This document shows positions 20,759-30,040 of a DNA stretch of 64,000 nt, in pieces. The notes below the pieces were generated by a model. The model saw only the letters and a program-made list of their open reading frames with translations, was not told the origin of the DNA and made no database searches. Position numbers and translations under genes: made by a program. Positions within the stretch are counted from its first letter, which is position 1, and each line of letters begins with the position of its first letter. The DNA is from Roridomyces roridus (taxonomy: Eukaryota > Basidiomycota > Agaricomycetes > Agaricales > Mycenaceae), in the NCBI GenBank assembly GCA_029378245.1, contig JARKIF010000042.1:372001-436000 (forward strand). Direction: 5' to 3'.

Positions 20759-23005
20759 TCATGCCTCGACTTCAGACCAATCACTCGCCACATCCTCGTC
20801 CAAAGAAGTCGGTGTGTTCAGAGGCTGCGCGTCGGACTCAGACGTGGCAGGCAGGAGAACCGTATCAACGTCCGAAGAGATTGGGGAAGATGGACGAAGA
20901 GTATCGGAGGACTCGGAGGCAACGTCGACGGTTGGCGGATACGAGGGTGTTTGCCCAACGGCATCACCAGACTCGGAATCGGAAACCGACTCGGCAGGGA
21001 CATCGGCAGCGGGTACTTGACCAACGGTATTGAAAGACTCGGAGGCAAGGTCGACGGGAGGTGGAACGGCATCAAGAGCGTCGGAGTCGGAAGCCGCCAA
21101 TTCGGCAACGGGTAGAGCAGGAGCGTGTTCACCGATTGGAGAAGACGGACGGAACGTATCGTCGACGGTAGGTGGATATGAGGGAGTTTGCTCGACGGCA
21201 TCAACGGCCGACTGGGCAGAAACATCGGCAGCGAGAGCCGGTTCGGGCTCATCAACCGGCTCGACGGGATCAATCACAGCGGCGGCCTCCACGGCAGGCG
21301 CCGGAGACTCGACCCGCTCCTTCCCCGCCCACTTGCGCCAACGCGATTCAATCACACCCTCCACCTCATCAAGCGCGCCCTCAACACGCCCCACAGCCTC
21401 CTTCCTTGCATGCCTTAACCCCTCGTCGCCAAAACTCTCCACAGCATCCAGTCTTGCCAACAACGCGCTCAGTGCTTGGTGATGCTCGCGTACAGCATGA
21501 TTCCGCGCACTGTAAGACAATCGCGAAATCGCCGACGGCTCCTGGCCATCACGAGTTGGAGATGCCGCACGAGACTTCGAAAAATCGAGTTCGTCGGGGA
21601 AGGCAAAGTCAGCGGCGAGAGTGTTGAACGAGGCGTCGATGGAACGGACTTCAGCTGTGGATGAAGCGATGTCGACAGCAGGAGCGGGAGCAGGAGCTTT
21701 ACCCTTGTCTGAAGAAGACGAGGCAGGCGCGGCCTCGGCCAATGACAGACGGATAGCTTCTGCAAGGTCGCGTTCCTCCGCGGACTGCTGTTTCAGAGAC
21801 GAGCTGCTGCCAGTCTCGGCTGGTTTCGAGGAAGAAGCCTGAGAGCGAGCGTTAGGATCAAGAAGGTCAAGGAAAGTAATCAAACGAACCTCGGGCGCCT
21901 TGGGGGTGTGGACTTCGGGGTGCGCTCCGAAGAACATGTTGATGAGTTGCTCATAATCGGTTTGAGCCTGGGCTCCACCGAGGAACTGGTTGAAGAGATG
22001 GGCAGGCTGGGGATGAGCGGTGGGTCTAGGGGCCGCAGCTGGAGTTGGAGCGGGCTGAGAAGGTGCTGGAGCGGCCTCCTTCTTCTCGGAAGGAGCGGCT
22101 TGCGAAGTGGAGGTCGACGCAACGGGGACTGACGGCTGGATATCAACACCCGATGCACCGAGAATATGGCCGAGGAGTTGCTCCAGAGTGACGGTTTGGC
22201 GAGCAGCCTCAGCCTGCTTAGCAGCGGGCTTGGGTTGGGGAGTGGGGATTTGGGTGCCGAGGAGTTGGCCAAGGAAATCTTGGAGGTTAATGCTTTCCCG
22301 AGTAGCGGGAGCGGGTGCAACCGGAGCCCTGGGTTTCTGCACACGACCTGCAAATGCCTGACTCAAAAGGTCCTGAACCTCGAGAGCGTTATGGGGCCGG
22401 CGAACAGGCGCATGCTGGTGACGACACTGGAGCGCGTCAGGACGAGGTATCTGACGAGTAGTAATGAGAGAACATACATGATGCTTGCGAACTGGTTCCT
22501 CCTCCTCTCCAACAATATTGAAGCGAACGGTGGGCCGGGAAGCACGTCGAGTCAATGCCTCAAGCCGGGCGCGTTGAACAGCCAGGGCCCGAGCACGTTC
22601 GTTCTCCCGGGCGAGCTGGGCCTTGAGGCGGAGCTGGTGCTCGCTGGCTCTACGCTCCTCCTCGTACTTGCGAATGGCTTCGAGCTGACGAGCCTGCTGC
22701 TGCTGCTCGAGCGCGATACGAGCACGCTCCTCTGCAGCAATCTGACGACGCAGACCCTCGAAGTCGGTGCCAAAAGCGGAAGGAGGAGTGGGGTTGGTGT
22801 AATGACTCTGAGGAGCAGAGTAACCGGCAAACTCGCGCTGCTTCAAGAGCCGAATCTGGTCAAGCCGCTGACGGAGAGAATCCTCCTCATCTTGGAGGCG
22901 TTGAGCAGCGAGATACTCGGCCTCCGCAGCCTTGACAGCTTCGAGTGCTGCAACGTATTTGTCGCGGGGATTGGGATTGGGATAACGAGATTGAGAGTGG
23001 AACAT
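20759..23005 (-). CDS. BAG-domain protein with UIM (putative Hsp70 co-chaperone)
   Basis: 748 residues without introns. Residues 1-40 and about 80-160 are Gln/Glu/Arg-rich coiled coil. A middle region repeats short motifs of the type LxxFLGQLLG, LEQLLGHILG and LFNQFLGG, separated by Pro/Ala linkers. A ubiquitin-interacting motif is visible in the second half (AEERDLAEAIRLSLAEA). A BAG-like three-helix segment follows (YSARNHAVREHHQALSALL, LDAVESFGDEGLRHARK, VEGALDEVEGVIE). The C-terminus is acidic with near-repeats of QTPSYPPTVD and RPSSPI. BAG domains bind the Hsp70 ATPase domain and promote nucleotide exchange; the UIM suggests a link to ubiquitylated clients. Its promoter carries heat-shock elements. 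The large plus-strand frame at 22166-23062 is a shadow of this gene. Confidence 0.85.
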   Translation of the reverse strand: MFHSQSRYPNPNPRDKYVAALEAVKAAEAEYLAAQRLQDEEDSLRQRLDQIRLLKQREFAGYSAPQSHYTNPTPPSAFGTDFEGLRRQIAAEERARIALEQQQQARQLEAIRKYEEERRASEHQLRLKAQLARENERARALAVQRARLEALTRRASRPTVRFNIVGEEEEPVRKHHVCSLITTRQIPRPDALQCRHQHAPVRRPHNALEVQDLLSQAFAGRVQKPRAPVAPAPATRESINLQDFLGQLLGTQIPTPQPKPAAKQAEAARQTVTLEQLLGHILGASGVDIQPSVPVASTSTSQAAPSEKKEAAPAPSQPAPTPAAAPRPTAHPQPAHLFNQFLGGAQAQTDYEQLINMFFGAHPEVHTPKAPEVRLITFLDLLDPNARSQASSSKPAETGSSSSLKQQSAEERDLAEAIRLSLAEAAPASSSSDKGKAPAPAPAVDIASSTAEVRSIDASFNTLAADFAFPDELDFSKSRAASPTRDGQEPSAISRLSYSARNHAVREHHQALSALLARLDAVESFGDEGLRHARKEAVGRVEGALDEVEGVIESRWRKWAGKERVESPAPAVEAAAVIDPVEPVDEPEPALAADVSAQSAVDAVEQTPSYPPTVDDTFRPSSPIGEHAPALPVAELAASDSDALDAVPPPVDLASESFNTVGQVPAADVPAESVSDSESGDAVGQTPSYPPTVDVASESSDTLRPSSPISSDVDTVLLPATSESDAQPLNTPTSLDEDVASDWSEVEA

Positions 23006-23053
23006 TGGTTGAAAAGTGGATGTGTTGGTGAAGAGGAGACATGGCGGGGGGAG

Positions 23054-23110
23054 CTTTTATAAGCATTTCAAGAAGGACGCGCGTCGGGACGCGTAAGTTC
23101 GAGAAGGTCC
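23054..23110 (-). promoter_or_regulatory. BAG gene core promoter: TATA box and proximal HSEs
   Basis: On the minus strand TATAAAAG lies at 23054-23061, about 50 bp before the ATG at 23003-23005. Immediately upstream are TTCAAGAA (23067-23074) and TTCGAGAAGGTCC (23098-23110), which fit two- and three-unit heat-shock elements with 5-bp periodicity. This would place the gene under heat-shock factor, as expected for a co-chaperone. Confidence 0.65.
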
Positions 23111-23199
23111 GCGACGGACCAGTTGAGTAGAGCTGAGTCAAGGCGCGGCTGAGTCACATCATCGGCCTGACAAACACGACGCGCGGCGCGTCTTCTTCG

Positions 23200-23222
23200 T
23201 TCCAGGACATTCCACAAAATTC
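23200..23222. promoter_or_regulatory. distal five-unit heat-shock element
   Basis: TTC-ca-GGA-ca-TTC-ca-CAA-aa-TTC: five alternating units in perfect 5-bp phase, two of them imperfect. It is about 200 bp upstream of the BAG start. The same arrangement is preserved in the duplicated promoter at 28202-28224. Confidence 0.6.
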
Positions 23223-23292
23223 GTGTATAGCCCCTCGATATCTTACGAATACATCTATTGTACTACGAGCGTCTGGATTGGTATTGTAAAAT

Positions 23293-24170
23293 TTGACGGT
23301 CTTCAGACCGGAAAATAAGCAGCAGATGAGGTCAAAAGACAGCTGCTCGCCGCTACGAACGCTTCACCGTGTCGCGACGCATGCTGCAACAATGTCAGGC
23401 TATTTTCCACGGAAAAGGCTGGCACTCGCAGCGCACAAACCAGTAGTGTCGAAAAATAACTTCCGGTGCGCCAGAGACAACCCATATCTTTGGCGGTAGT
23501 GCCTCGTTTTAGATTCATTGCTGAACCTTTAGGTTTGGCTACCCAAGGCATCTTCGTTTTTGTCCATCAGTGGCAGTGAACTAGATTGATTAACATGATT
23601 CCTAATCTGTTTACATAGGAATCCAATAGGAATCGTTCTTTTTGACCAGGGCCTGTCCGGGACTCCGGGGCACACGGTGGATCAGCGGCGTCCCGAGCAC
23701 CAACGATGAATGATTGTTGTTTGATCCGCCGAAGACTCGGCTGCCGGGCCCCGGTTGGCCGTAACCTCGCCGTTGATCTCTCCTTTCTCGGCATGGGCTG
23801 GCCAGGCATAGCGACTGTTTCAGCTCAACGCACTCGCGTCTGTAAAACATTTGTCCATTACACCATGACGGGTGTCATGCATTGATGCAAGGAAGGAGAA
23901 TCACAAGTACTTGCCACTGTGCGGAGCAATGGCCTCAAGCCCAGGTGCTCAGGTGCCATGTTCAAACTTTCAGCCTCAAGGTTCGACCTCAGTCCTCCAC
24001 TCTTCCGGAAGCATTCATATTCTGTAAAGCAAGTCAGCTGAAGAGACAGTTTTCTTCACAATCAGCTTGCAATCAGCTGGACTTATCCTTGTACATTTTA
24101 ACCACACCATTTGCTTGGGCTGTCATGGTAGGGAGTGCAAAAGAAATGGGTAAACTTCTTGATTGCATCG
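23293..24170. other. intergenic, nothing recognised
   Basis: Between the BAG promoter and the solo LTR. A GC-rich stretch near 23640-23810 has short open frames on the minus strand but no recognisable motif or splice-consistent model. No RNA gene is seen. Confidence 0.45.
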
Positions 24171-24175
24171 AACAT

Positions 24176-24467
24176 TGTTAAAGACACAGTAAGTAGAAAG
24201 CCTCAGTCAATGGTAAGAGACTCTATTGAACTACCTGTTAAAGACACAGTAAGTAGAAAGCTACGAGAGCCGTAAGTAAAGAGATAAGATATTAGTATAA
24301 AAGATAGACGTACCCTCAGTCAATGGTAAGAGACTGAGGGTAACATATAGGAGAACTGTAATTTATAGTAGTGATCGGTGACCGTGATCAAGGAATGAAA
24401 TAAAGGAATGAAAGAAACCCAAACCAACGTACGCCAAACCGAAGATACCGACGCCTGCGCGTCAACA
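24176..24467 (+). mobile_element. solo LTR, 292 bp (TGTT...AACA)
   Basis: Begins TGTTAAAGACACAG, ends GCGTCAACA, and is flanked by a 5-bp target duplication AACAT (24171-24175 and 24468-24472). TGTT/AACA inverted ends and a 5-bp duplication define an LTR; no internal retrotransposon region is attached, so the rest was lost by LTR-LTR recombination. Inside, the first about 60 bp are partly repeated: segment A (TGTTAAAG to GAAAGC) occurs at 24176 and again near 24235. Segment B (CTCAGTC, AATGGTAAGA, GACT) occurs near 24203 and again near 24313, where it closes as a hairpin with stem TACCCTCAGTC/GACTGAGGGTA. TATAAAAG near 24296 could be its promoter. The solo LTR at 46579-46869 has the same plan. 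Confidence 0.8.
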
Positions 24468-24712
24468 AACATTGCCATCATTTTGATATCTGTGACTTGT
24501 TGAACTCATGGCTCTCAAACCACAACATTTGGAGCAACTCTGAAGAGACTGTCCTTTTCAGAATGAACTGAGGTATATTCTGAAACAGCAAACATAATGT
24601 AAGACTGAGTTTTGCCCCCATGGGGAACAGAATACTGGCAACTTCTCAATTGTCCCCCTGCGCAAGGTTCCAGGGCTCAAAAATGCATAAATATTGAGAC
24701 CCGTAGGTCTAC

Positions 24713-24748
24713 CACTCCGGAAAAGTGTGTCATCCTTGTGCAGGGGCC

Positions 24749-24779
<31 letters not shown>

Positions 24780-24802
24780 TCGTATGACACCCCGAAGGGG
24801 TC
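24713..24802 (-). ncRNA. U6 spliceosomal snRNA
   Basis: On the minus strand the sequence starts with a 5' stem-loop GACCCCTTCGGGGT. It continues with AAAATTGGAACGATACAG, the invariant ACAGAGA box, GATTAGCATGGCCCCTGC (with the catalytic AGC triad), CAAGGATGACAC and a 3' stem. U6 pairs with U4, U2 and the 5' splice site in the spliceosome. The exact 3' end is uncertain. I see no clear TATA box at -25 to -30; upstream of 24802 the sequence is TTGATGTCTACCCAACTTC. It may rely on other elements or be a retrocopy. A 13-nt piece of the same core (CCCCTGCGCAAGG) occurs in inverted orientation near 24655-24667. Confidence 0.9.
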
Positions 24803-25321
24803 AAGGGAGTAGGCAGAAGTTGGGTAGACATCAATTGAATGATGCACCTTGTTCAGGTTACCGAGTTGATGTATTGCAAAATTGATCAAATTTCTTTCAG
24901 ACCAAGTTCAGAGGGTTAAAGGAGGAGTGAGATTGAGGCTGAGAGGCCTCAGATCTGGTGCACACAAGGTCCTGACCCACGCCTGAGCGGCCCTGCACTG
25001 TGTAGAGAATGAGGATGAAGTGGAATTGGAATTGCTTTAATTCCATGGTTTAGTCGTTCCTCCCCCGTCACCGTCTGCCTCTTTGCTCAAGCCTCAGTGC
25101 GTCTTGGACTCCGCCTGAGTCCTCTCTGTGGTCACACTTGTCTTCAAAATCCTCGGCTTCGAACGTGGGATCGGATATTGCCAGTTTGTGCTCACGTCGG
25201 AGGACGGTGTGATGATAGTATGGGCACGGCAGCCGCAACAGTGTCTGAAGCGGCGGTGGCTCGGGTCACGACTTTATCCTCCCTCCTGCGGAACTGTCGA
25301 CAGATTTAGTAGCAGGAGAAC
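24803..25321. other. intergenic, nothing recognised
   Basis: Upstream side of U6. No gene, repeat or regulatory site that I can support. A few T-rich and GC-rich stretches are present. Confidence 0.4.
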
Positions 25322-26040
25322 TTATTTTTCTTGATTCTTTGCTGATCCCTTCTCATGTGCACTTCCAATGGATCTCCCTCCAGGAGTACTGATGAGACTG
25401 AAAGGTGGACCGGAAGGTTCAGCACCCGCCTCGAAGAGGCCCAATCCCAGGTCATTTAAAACTTGTGTCAAAATACTAGAAGACGTTCGCGGGCTGGATA
25501 GCAAACGCATCTGAGAAAATGCTTGAGATCGATGATGCGGAGAATTCACAATTACGGTATTACGTGCCCGAGGTCCTACTAATACCTGATACAACCACCC
25601 CAAGGTAAGGGTGTGTCGTTGGAGGAAGACGGGAAGCAGTCGGGTTTGCCATCGGAGGCGCTGGCGGCGTCGGTGTGACGCTCCACGGATGGTCATGGGT
25701 CGTGCGACGTTGCCAGCCTCGTTTTCACCCTACATGCACGTTGTAGGATGTGGTAGAAACAGAGACGATCTAGATGGTAAATCAGGACTCGCACGAAGTA
25801 GGTGGTAGAATACAATAAGCACCTGGAGCATCTAAGCAGAGCGTCAATGAAAGCGACTGGTGTCGTCCGCTGGCAGCGACCTAAAAAAGAAGAAGAAGAA
25901 GAAGAAGAAGAAAAGGAAAAATCGGGGAGCAAAGACGCTAGCTGGGAAGTCTTGAAGTGCCGACGCGGTCGTACGGTTCTCAGAGCCGGCGTAGGCGAAG
26001 CAGCAGAGCAGGATAAAACGCCAGAATGACGCAGTGGAAG
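25322..26040 (-). pseudogene. relic of an unrecognised multi-exon membrane protein gene
   Basis: Minus-strand segments here align in order with segments at 28480-29345. FILLCCFAYAGSENRTTA near 25980-26035 resembles FLLLCYLTYAGREPYDRA near 29220-29280. LLYSTTYFVRVLIYHL near 25780-25830 resembles VVYSMIYFVQALICDL. A third block around 25600-25690 matches 28510-28600. The segments are hydrophobic and probably helical. No continuous frame exists, and the 5' side is fused to an F-box fragment at 26060-26157. I do not recognise the family. Confidence 0.35.
25889..25912. repeat. GAA microsatellite
   Basis: About eight GAA units inside an A-rich run. On the minus strand it gives a poly-Phe or poly-Ser run depending on frame, which inflates open frames there. 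Confidence 0.9.
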
Positions 26041-26059
26041 GGCCCGAAGGGGAGGATAG

Positions 26060-26157
26060 AAGGCTATCGTCTGGGGCTCGGCCGCTGGAATCGTCAAGTC
26101 GAGTTTTCCGCTCATGGGGCTCGTCGGGGCGCCACAGGTAGGGCAAGGAGACGCCAT
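26060..26157 (-). pseudogene. 5' fragment of an F-box gene
   Basis: Begins with ATG at 26155-26157 directly after TACAG, as in the intact genes, and reads MASPCPTCGAPTS, then LDLTIPAAEPQTI, which parallels the first 35 residues of the gene at 30041 (CPQCGAF, LDLTTLVDPQTA). The similarity ends there, and the frame passes into the membrane-protein relic. No coiled coil or F-box follows. Confidence 0.55.
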
Positions 26158-26467
26158 CTGTACTTGACTTGGACCGTGATGAGGCACGAGAGTAAAGGCA
26201 AAGAGGTTCAAAAGGGCTGTCTCGTGATCGCTGCTCGTCTTGTCTTGTCTTCCACTGGCACAAGTCTTCCTGAATCCTTGAGTCTTCGACTCTCAATCAC
26301 GCGTCGTACTCGGCCTGTGGCATTTCCAAGCCTCGCTTGCTCGAATCAACAGCGTCTCAACGCGTCAGGCCGGCATTCAGTCCCCAAGAGTCTTGGGGAA
26401 TTGTGCGTTCCCTTCAAGTTTGCTCTCCTTGGCCGCGTCCGAGTCGTGACCTGTGTATTTTTATTAG

Positions 26468-28042
26468 ATGGCTTCAAGCTGTCCGGAGTGCGGTTCCCCA
26501 TGTATGCCAACAGCGCAAACCATGCCTGCCCCCACCACCAAGACTCTGGAACGCTGCCAGCGTCTCTTGAAATCAAACGAAGCTCCGGGCAGTGCAGAAC
26601 TCGTTTTTATTCGTGCCGTGGTATCAGACACTGGAGCCCGTCTGGATTATCTCGACAGCGAGATTTCTCGCCTCCGGGATCGTCTTGATCAGCTGCAGGC
26701 CGAGCGAATGCATTTATCGGAATATCATTCTCAATATGTTCCCATCCTGTCCCCCCTGCGACGAATGCCATCCGAGATCCTCGTTCAAATATTCTCGCGG
26801 ACGTTACCTTCGTTTGACGAAAGCAAGGGCGACGCGTCCGACGCGAAAGGAAGTCCGTGGGCTCTCACTCAGGTCAGCAGCCGCTGGAGGGAGATTGCTC
26901 TCTCCACTCCTTCATTGTGGTCGACGCTCCGCATTTACGGCCACGCTCCCGGCTCGAAGCATTCGGCTATGCTTCAGACTCAACTCCGACGCTCCGGGAC
27001 GCTGAATCTGAATATCTATTTCTGGGGATACGAGGAAGCCGATTCCGCCGTACAGCTCAAGCTATTTGACCTCCTGTCGAAGCACTCCGCCCGGTGGGAG
27101 GCGCTCAGCATTCAGTTGAGCTCGGCTTTGGTCCCGCGCCTGGCACAGCTTCGAGGCCGGCTCCCTTCCCTCCGGAGGTTATGGCTACAGTGGGATGGCA
27201 AGAAGAGTCACAATGGAGTTGACTCGATCACATGCTTCAAAACTGCACCTTCTTTGCGGGATGTGGGCGTGCACAACAGAGGCCGCTTCATCCCCATCCT
27301 TGTTCCCGCGCATCAACTTACCACGTATCGCGTCCATGGTCCATGGAAAACGCACCTGCATGTCCTAAAGTTGGCGCCAAACATCATTAGTGCCAGAGTT
27401 CTCGCCGCCTTCGATGGTGAGGAACCCTGGCCCGAGCCCGGCGCCCAAGCTATCGGCCTCCTGCATCTACAAATTCTCTGTGTATCCAATGCGAGGATGT
27501 TGGATTACCTCCGGGCCCCTCGTCTAACTGAACTGGGCATTCGGTCGCAGGAAGACGCTGTTCTGGTCGACAGTTTAGACGCCTTTGTCCTCCGGTCCGC
27601 ATGTGCGCCTCAACAATTGTACCTCAAAGATATGTCCTCTCCGGACGCAACATTGGGCATCCTCAAAAGATATCCCTTCATCAGCACCATTAATCTCGCA
27701 TTCGCTGCTGGGGGTGCCGACGCCATGGAGGCCCATATGACCATGCTCACCGACATTTCCGAGTCTCAACATCTCCGAGAAATTTGTTTCGGAGCATTGG
27801 AATGGATGCCCATCGATTACCCTCTCTTCCTCCAGATGCTCAAGTCGCGTCGTCGAAATAGTCGTTGCACTATGCGCGCTGCGTCATTCCTCGCAGTGAA
27901 TGGTCCGGATCCCGATCCTGTAACGCTTGCTGGATTAGATGAACTTGGAGATGGTGGATTGGACTTGAGGGTGGAATCGGGTCATGAGGCGCAACGTGGC
28001 ATTCATGAATGGGAAAACGTTTCTCAGTGGAACCTGCAATAA
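26468..28042 (+). CDS. F-box/LRR-like protein (CPECG type)
   Basis: 524 residues. CPECG at about 5-9, SNEAPGSAELVFIR at about 37-50, coiled coil about 60-95 (ISRLRDRLDQLQAERM), F-box about 97-155 (SPLRRMPSEILVQIF to STPSLWSTLRI). The leucine-rich C-terminal half ends with an unusual tail, ENVSQWNLQ, where most relatives have YxxPWI. The ATG follows TATTAG directly, consistent with a 5' UTR intron ending at the start codon. It is closest to the gene at 48248-49804 (shared KSNEAPGSAE). The duplicated BAG promoter lies about 100 bp downstream. Confidence 0.87.
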   Translation: MASSCPECGSPCMPTAQTMPAPTTKTLERCQRLLKSNEAPGSAELVFIRAVVSDTGARLDYLDSEISRLRDRLDQLQAERMHLSEYHSQYVPILSPLRRMPSEILVQIFSRTLPSFDESKGDASDAKGSPWALTQVSSRWREIALSTPSLWSTLRIYGHAPGSKHSAMLQTQLRRSGTLNLNIYFWGYEEADSAVQLKLFDLLSKHSARWEALSIQLSSALVPRLAQLRGRLPSLRRLWLQWDGKKSHNGVDSITCFKTAPSLRDVGVHNRGRFIPILVPAHQLTTYRVHGPWKTHLHVLKLAPNIISARVLAAFDGEEPWPEPGAQAIGLLHLQILCVSNARMLDYLRAPRLTELGIRSQEDAVLVDSLDAFVLRSACAPQQLYLKDMSSPDATLGILKRYPFISTINLAFAAGGADAMEAHMTMLTDISESQHLREICFGALEWMPIDYPLFLQMLKSRRRNSRCTMRAASFLAVNGPDPDPVTLAGLDELGDGGLDLRVESGHEAQRGIHEWENVSQWNLQ

Positions 28043-28143
28043 AATGATAAAAATTATTCACTGTCCTTCCTTTCTGGTTCTCGAGAGGAAAACCAACTGC
28101 TTGACGTCTACATACTTACATGGCGTCGCCACACCGTTAGCAC

Positions 28144-28290
28144 AATCCGCTGAGTAGAGCTGAGTCACCTTACAGCCACGACGCGCGGCGCGCCTCCTTC
28201 TTTCCAAGACCTTCCACAAGATTCGTGTATAGCCTCTGTATCTAACGGCTACATACTCTACTGTACTACGAGCATTGCGCTGGTCGACGC
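28144..28290 (+). repeat. orphan duplicate of the BAG gene promoter region
   Basis: About 145 bp match 23120-23280 in the same orientation: GAGTAGAGCTGAGTCA, CACGACGCGCGGCGCG, then the HSE array, TTCGTGTATAGCC and TACTGTACTACGAGC against TATTGTACTACGAGC. A BAG gene would lie to the left, but the F-box gene ends at 28042 and no BAG sequence is present. Either the promoter was duplicated alone or the rest was lost. Confidence 0.75.
28202..28224. promoter_or_regulatory. heat-shock element array in the orphan promoter copy
   Basis: TTC-ca-AGA-cc-TTC-ca-CAA-ga-TTC keeps all five units and the 5-bp phase of the array at 23200-23222, although the bases between and around have changed. It may still drive transcription toward lower or higher coordinates. 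Confidence 0.5.
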
Positions 28291-28439
28291 TTCCTACCGG
28301 GATAAGAGAGCATTTGGCTGAACAGTCCTCAAAAGATTCAAAGGCGCGCCTCGTCCAATGCTGCAAATGGGAAATACATATGAGAAAACGGGCTGAGATT
28401 GATGATGCGAGCACTCACTATAGAGCTTGTGCACTCCAC

Positions 28440-29460
28440 CGCCGGACACACGAAGGACGTCGGCTTGTTCATCATCTCCTTGTCAACGTCGCATCTCGGG
28501 CTTGGAGAACGAGCTTACAACCAGCACGAGGTAAGGCAGTGTCACTGGAAGAAGACTGGCTTTGCCATTGGACACGCTGAGGGCGTCGCGGACGAGAGAA
28601 AGAAGCGTCGTTTCTGCGATACATCCTAAGGCGCGATGGGCACTTGAAAATCTAAATCGCAAATCAGCGCTTGCACGAAGTAGATCATGGAGTAGACTAC
28701 GCACATGTACCGCATGAAGCCCATGGATGGAAGTGGGCTGATGACGCCCACAGCGACTTGGAAGTTGTAACCATGACTTGGTGACAAGGTAACCACTACG
28801 CTAGTGGTCGTCATATAACGGGGATGCCGACCGAAAAAGGAGGGCAAGTCTAAACCGCCGGAGAGGGGTCGTAAGGTCCGCAGCGTCGGTCATGGGCGTG
28901 TTTCGAGGATAGGACATCGGCTTGACAAGCGGAAGCCTCTGTAAATATGGCACAAGTCTAGAAACAAAGAGAGAAATGATTGGATATCTACCGTGGAGCA
29001 AGGGTCTCCCCACATGCCTGAGGACACCAAGACACCGGACTCGCCAGCTCCCCTCGTGCGATTGACGAGCTTCCTTTCATCCTTCCGCCGCCCACATAAA
29101 CGGCCAACGGTATGTCTACGCCGTTGGCAACTAGTCGTACGTGTCGGTGGTTCCTGACACACCCGTTGCAGCTGGAATTCGGCGGGAGGTACAGTACTTC
29201 AAAGCACGGTCGTACGGTTCTCGGCCCGCGTAGGTCAAGTAGCAGAGCAAGAGAAAAGCGGGTACAACGCCGACATGCACATTGCTCAGCTCCTCGAGAC
29301 CTGCGCGAAACCGTCAATACCGTGATAATGACGAGGAAGTTATGATACGTACTTTTGAGGGAGATGAAAATGGCGGGGCCGCACCCCTCGTGGATTAAGA
29401 ATCTTCCATACCCATCGTTCCCTGGCCATATCATTATGGACATCCAACGAGACCTCTCCT
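28440..29460 (-). pseudogene. possible multi-exon membrane protein gene or relic
   Basis: Plausible exons on the minus strand: MSIIWP-like start region near 29400-29435 (MSIMIWPGNDGYGRF); an exon after GCGCAG near 29195-29310 (GLEELSNVHVGVVPAFLLLCYLTYAG); an intron GTAGATATCC to TTTACAG at about 28940-28991; an exon with VAVGVISPLPSMGFMRYMCVVYSMIYFVQALI near 28670-28760, in two parts; and one near 28520-28620. Several segments are hydrophobic. Frames do not join without stops, so it may be decayed. The copy at 25322-26040 is worse. Family not recognised. Confidence 0.3.
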
Positions 29461-30040
29461 TCGCCCGCAACGGTGTTTCCGACGTTCGCCAATGTTCGTG
29501 GACGTCGCTGCTTCCGAGTACGTCTGTTGCAGCAGTCTGTGCAAGCGACTCGGATTCGGCGGAGGAAACGAGTTCAAACGAAGGCCGGCGGGAAATCAAA
29601 AGAAAGGCCAGAAAGCATGGCAGGAAATCAGGAGATGTGTTGCAGTCCCTCCCCTCATTTTCGATCTTGCTGTAAATCGCGTGAGCACAGTAGCAGCGGA
29701 GGGTCAAGCTCTAGACACGCACGAGGTGATGCGGTTCATCCCTGTCTCCTCATGACGCGCTGCAGGTGTTGCTGGCATCCATCTCGAGTGGTTTCAATTG
29801 TCGAGCGGGCACGCCTGAGGAGTAAGAGCATTGCGGTGCAGACGAGCGTTGGAAGAGAGGAAGGAAGGAGAGAAGAGTACCTGATGCGTTGATGGGCACG
29901 TCGCGTCTCTTCAAAAACCACCACTCCTTGACACGAACCTCCGGGGCTCTGAGGTGCGCCAAATTGAAACCTAACCCCTTCCCCCCGTCTCAATGCTACC
30001 CAGGGCTCAATTGTGACGCGTTAAGGCGTTTTTCACTTAG

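Noticed and set aside
22166..23062. 298-residue plus-strand frame opposite the BAG gene
   Set aside because: It is an antisense shadow of a GC-biased coding region: Leu/Ser-rich, no domain, and the opposite strand has clear BAG and UIM motifs.
24600..24670. A second, plus-strand U6 gene
   Set aside because: Only about 13 nt match; the ACAGAGA box and stems are absent.
25860..25930. Coding poly-Glu or poly-Ser domain
   Set aside because: It is a GAA microsatellite inside a relic; frames through it are open only because of the repeat.
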